6,696 nt of DNA, taken from Modestobacter sp. Lineage in GTDB: Bacteria > Actinomycetota > Actinomycetes > Mycobacteriales > Geodermatophilaceae. Where the stretch lies: contig JAOPWO010000443.1 of NCBI GenBank assembly GCA_025965635.1, positions 1 to 6,696 of the forward strand, given 5' to 3'. The translations under genes were made by a program, and so were the position numbers. Under the pieces are notes generated by a model. It saw nothing but the letters and a program-made list of their open reading frames with translations, searched no databases and was not told where the DNA came from. Shown here piece by piece: positions 5,666 through 6,696 of the stretch (positions are counted from its first letter, which is position 1; each line of letters opens with the position of its first letter).

Positions 5666-6021
5666 GCGGCGTCCCAGACGAGGCAGAAGGGGTGCCCCAC
5701 CGGGTCGGCGTAGACCCGGAAGTCGCCGCCGCCGCCGGGCAGCCGTCGCGCCCCCAGGGCCAGCACCTGCGGCTCGGCGGCGTCGACGTCGGCGACCCGG
5801 ATGTCGAGGTGGAACTGCTGCGGCCGGGCCGGGTCCGGCCAGTCGGGGGGCTGCAGGTCCGGAGCCTGCTGGACGGCGATCCGGTAGCCGGCGCCGGTGA
5901 GGACGACCCAGTCGTCGCCCGGCACGCCCTTCACCTCCATGCCCAGCAGCTCGGCGTAGAAGGTCGCCAGGGCGTGGGCGTCGGGGGCGTCGATGACGAC
6001 GGAGTGCAGCTGGCCGATCAT
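5662..6021 (-). CDS. VOC family (glyoxalase-like) protein
   Basis: This 119-residue protein is built from two beta-alpha-beta-beta-beta halves. LHSVVIDAPD (5-14) with His6 opens the first, and FHLDIRVADVDAAE (70-83) with His71 opens the second. DFRVYADPVGHPFCLVW (100-116) closes it in the way typical of Glyoxalase_6-like members. His6, His71 and the loop residues near 106-110 are plausible metal or substrate contacts. VOC proteins range from glyoxalase I and extradiol dioxygenases to antibiotic-resistance proteins, so no reaction is assigned. Two in-frame ATGs exist, at 6030 (MSAMIGQ) and 6021 (MIGQ). I prefer 6021 because family members usually begin just before the LHSVVID strand, and because CAGGAT (6034-6029 on this strand) lies 7 nt upstream, with AGGA usable as a weak ribosome site. 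It forms an operon with the overlapping thioesterase. Confidence 0.88.
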   Translation of the reverse strand: MIGQLHSVVIDAPDAHALATFYAELLGMEVKGVPGDDWVVLTGAGYRIAVQQAPDLQPPDWPDPARPQQFHLDIRVADVDAAEPQVLALGARRLPGGGGDFRVYADPVGHPFCLVWDAA

Positions 6022-6105
6022 GGCCGACATCCTGCACCGCGGACCGTTCGGGTCGCTCGCTGGGCGCCGCGGGCACCCGGTCGGCCGGGAGGTCCAGCCG
6101 TGCCG

Positions 6106-6117
6106 CACGATCGGCGC
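6106..6117 (+). promoter_or_regulatory. Candidate -10 element of a leaderless promoter
   Basis: CACGAT (6106-6111) is followed by exactly 6 nt (CGGCGC) and the ATG at 6118. This is the same geometry as upstream of 2338, 2759 and 3246. It lies in the 96-bp divergent region shared with the VOC gene. No ribosome site is seen. Confidence 0.4.
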
Positions 6118-6675
6118 ATGGCCGACCCGCTCCGCGCGCCGCAGCTGGGCACGCTCACCTGGCTGCCCGCCGCCGACCGACCCGACCTGCTGGGCGCCCC
6201 GGTCGCCGCGGCACTGGCCGGGCTGTCCGGACCGGCCTGGGTCGCCGAGATCGACGACGCGGCGGCCGACACCGCCGCCTTCACCGACACCTACCAGGTC
6301 CCGGCCGCGGCCTCGGCCAACTGCGTCGTCGTGGCCGCCCGCCGGTCCGGGCAGACGACGCTGGCCGCCTGCCTGGTGCTGGCCACCACCCGAGCGGACG
6401 TCAACGGGCTGGTCCGCCGGCACCTCGGGGCCCGCAAGGCCTCATTCGCACCCCAGGACGTCGCGATCGCCGAGAGCGGGATGGCCCACGGCGGGATCAC
6501 GCCGGTCGGCCTGCCGGCGGACTGGCCGCTGCTGGTCGATGCCCGGGTCGCGGCCGGGGAGCTGCTGGTCATCGGCTCGGGGACCCGGGGCAGCAAGCTC
6601 GCCGTCCCGGGTGCCGTGCTGGCGGCGCTGCCGGGCGCCGAGGTGCTCGAGGGGCTCGGTCAGCCGCTGGACTGA
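6118..6675 (+). CDS. YbaK/EbsC family protein (aminoacyl-tRNA deacylase-like)
   Basis: This 185-residue protein carries a YbaK/EbsC domain over roughly residues 45-180: SANCVVVAARR (66-76), LVLATTRADVNGLVRRHLGARKASFAP (split 86-112), GMAHGGITPVGLP (121-133), LLVDARV (138-144), VIGSGTRGSKL (151-161) and a final LAALPGAEVLEGL. Family members hydrolyse mischarged tRNA, for example Cys-tRNA(Pro) by YbaK and Ala-tRNA(Pro) by ProX. The conserved Lys of YbaK (Lys46 in H. influenzae) appears to be replaced here by Asn68 in SANCVVV, while the GGI.P.G loop is kept. This may mark an actinobacterial subgroup with altered activity, so deacylation is not certain. The start at 6118 has a -10-like hexamer 6 nt upstream; the open frame continues upstream only as an antisense shadow of the VOC gene. 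Cytosolic, no membrane segments. Confidence 0.88.
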   Translation: MADPLRAPQLGTLTWLPAADRPDLLGAPVAAALAGLSGPAWVAEIDDAAADTAAFTDTYQVPAAASANCVVVAARRSGQTTLAACLVLATTRADVNGLVRRHLGARKASFAPQDVAIAESGMAHGGITPVGLPADWPLLVDARVAAGELLVIGSGTRGSKLAVPGAVLAALPGAEVLEGLGQPLD

Positions 6676-6696
6676 GCGGCACCTTCCGAATGGCCC

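Noticed and set aside
5692..6117. Upstream extension of the YbaK/EbsC open frame
   Set aside because: Antisense to the VOC gene; the translated extension has no YbaK similarity, whereas 6118 has a promoter-like hexamer and gives a normal-length protein.

Overview
The window is very GC-rich, with codons ending almost always in G or C, tight gene packing, an ATGA and a GTGA stop/start overlap, and several starts that look leaderless. This points to a high-GC actinobacterium. The overall flavour (paired CNNM proteins, an MSMEG_6728-type protein, a YbaK/EbsC protein of the 'SANCVVV' type) suggests the Geodermatophilaceae/Pseudonocardiaceae neighbourhood, but the genus cannot be fixed from sequence alone. 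It looks like ordinary chromosome: no rRNA, tRNA, transposase, integrase, phage gene or CRISPR array was seen.

Layout. (1) Bases 2-2271, plus strand: a two-gene operon of CNNM/CorC (HlyC/CorC) membrane proteins, the first cut off by the window start, joined by an ATGA overlap and followed by a hairpin. These are predicted divalent-cation (Mg2+-type) transport or efflux proteins. (2) Bases 2338-4091, plus strand: three monocistronic-looking genes, namely an unknown single-pass membrane protein, an SRPBCC lipid-binding-fold protein and a class II (SIRT4-like) sirtuin. Each has a -10-like hexamer exactly 6 nt before its start codon. (3) Bases 4092-4280: a 189-bp intergenic stretch packed with inverted repeats. 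(4) Bases 4281-5195, plus strand: a two-domain protein with an MSMEG_6728/T4 endonuclease V-related N-terminal half and a C-terminal half resembling the PUA-like domain of modified-DNA restriction proteins. (5) Bases 6021-5252, minus strand: a VOC (glyoxalase-like) protein and a PaaI-type hotdog thioesterase, overlapping by GTGA and convergent with gene 4281-5195. (6) Bases 6118-6675, plus strand: a YbaK/EbsC aminoacyl-tRNA deacylase-like protein, divergent from the VOC gene.

How the genes work together. Only the CNNM pair and the VOC/thioesterase pair show operon architecture. The others look independently transcribed housekeeping or accessory genes. The most noteworthy item is the 304-residue fusion at 4281-5195, which joins a DNA-repair glycosylase-like module to a putative modified-base or nucleic-acid reader module. 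Next are the consistent leaderless-start geometry and the REP-like palindromic block.
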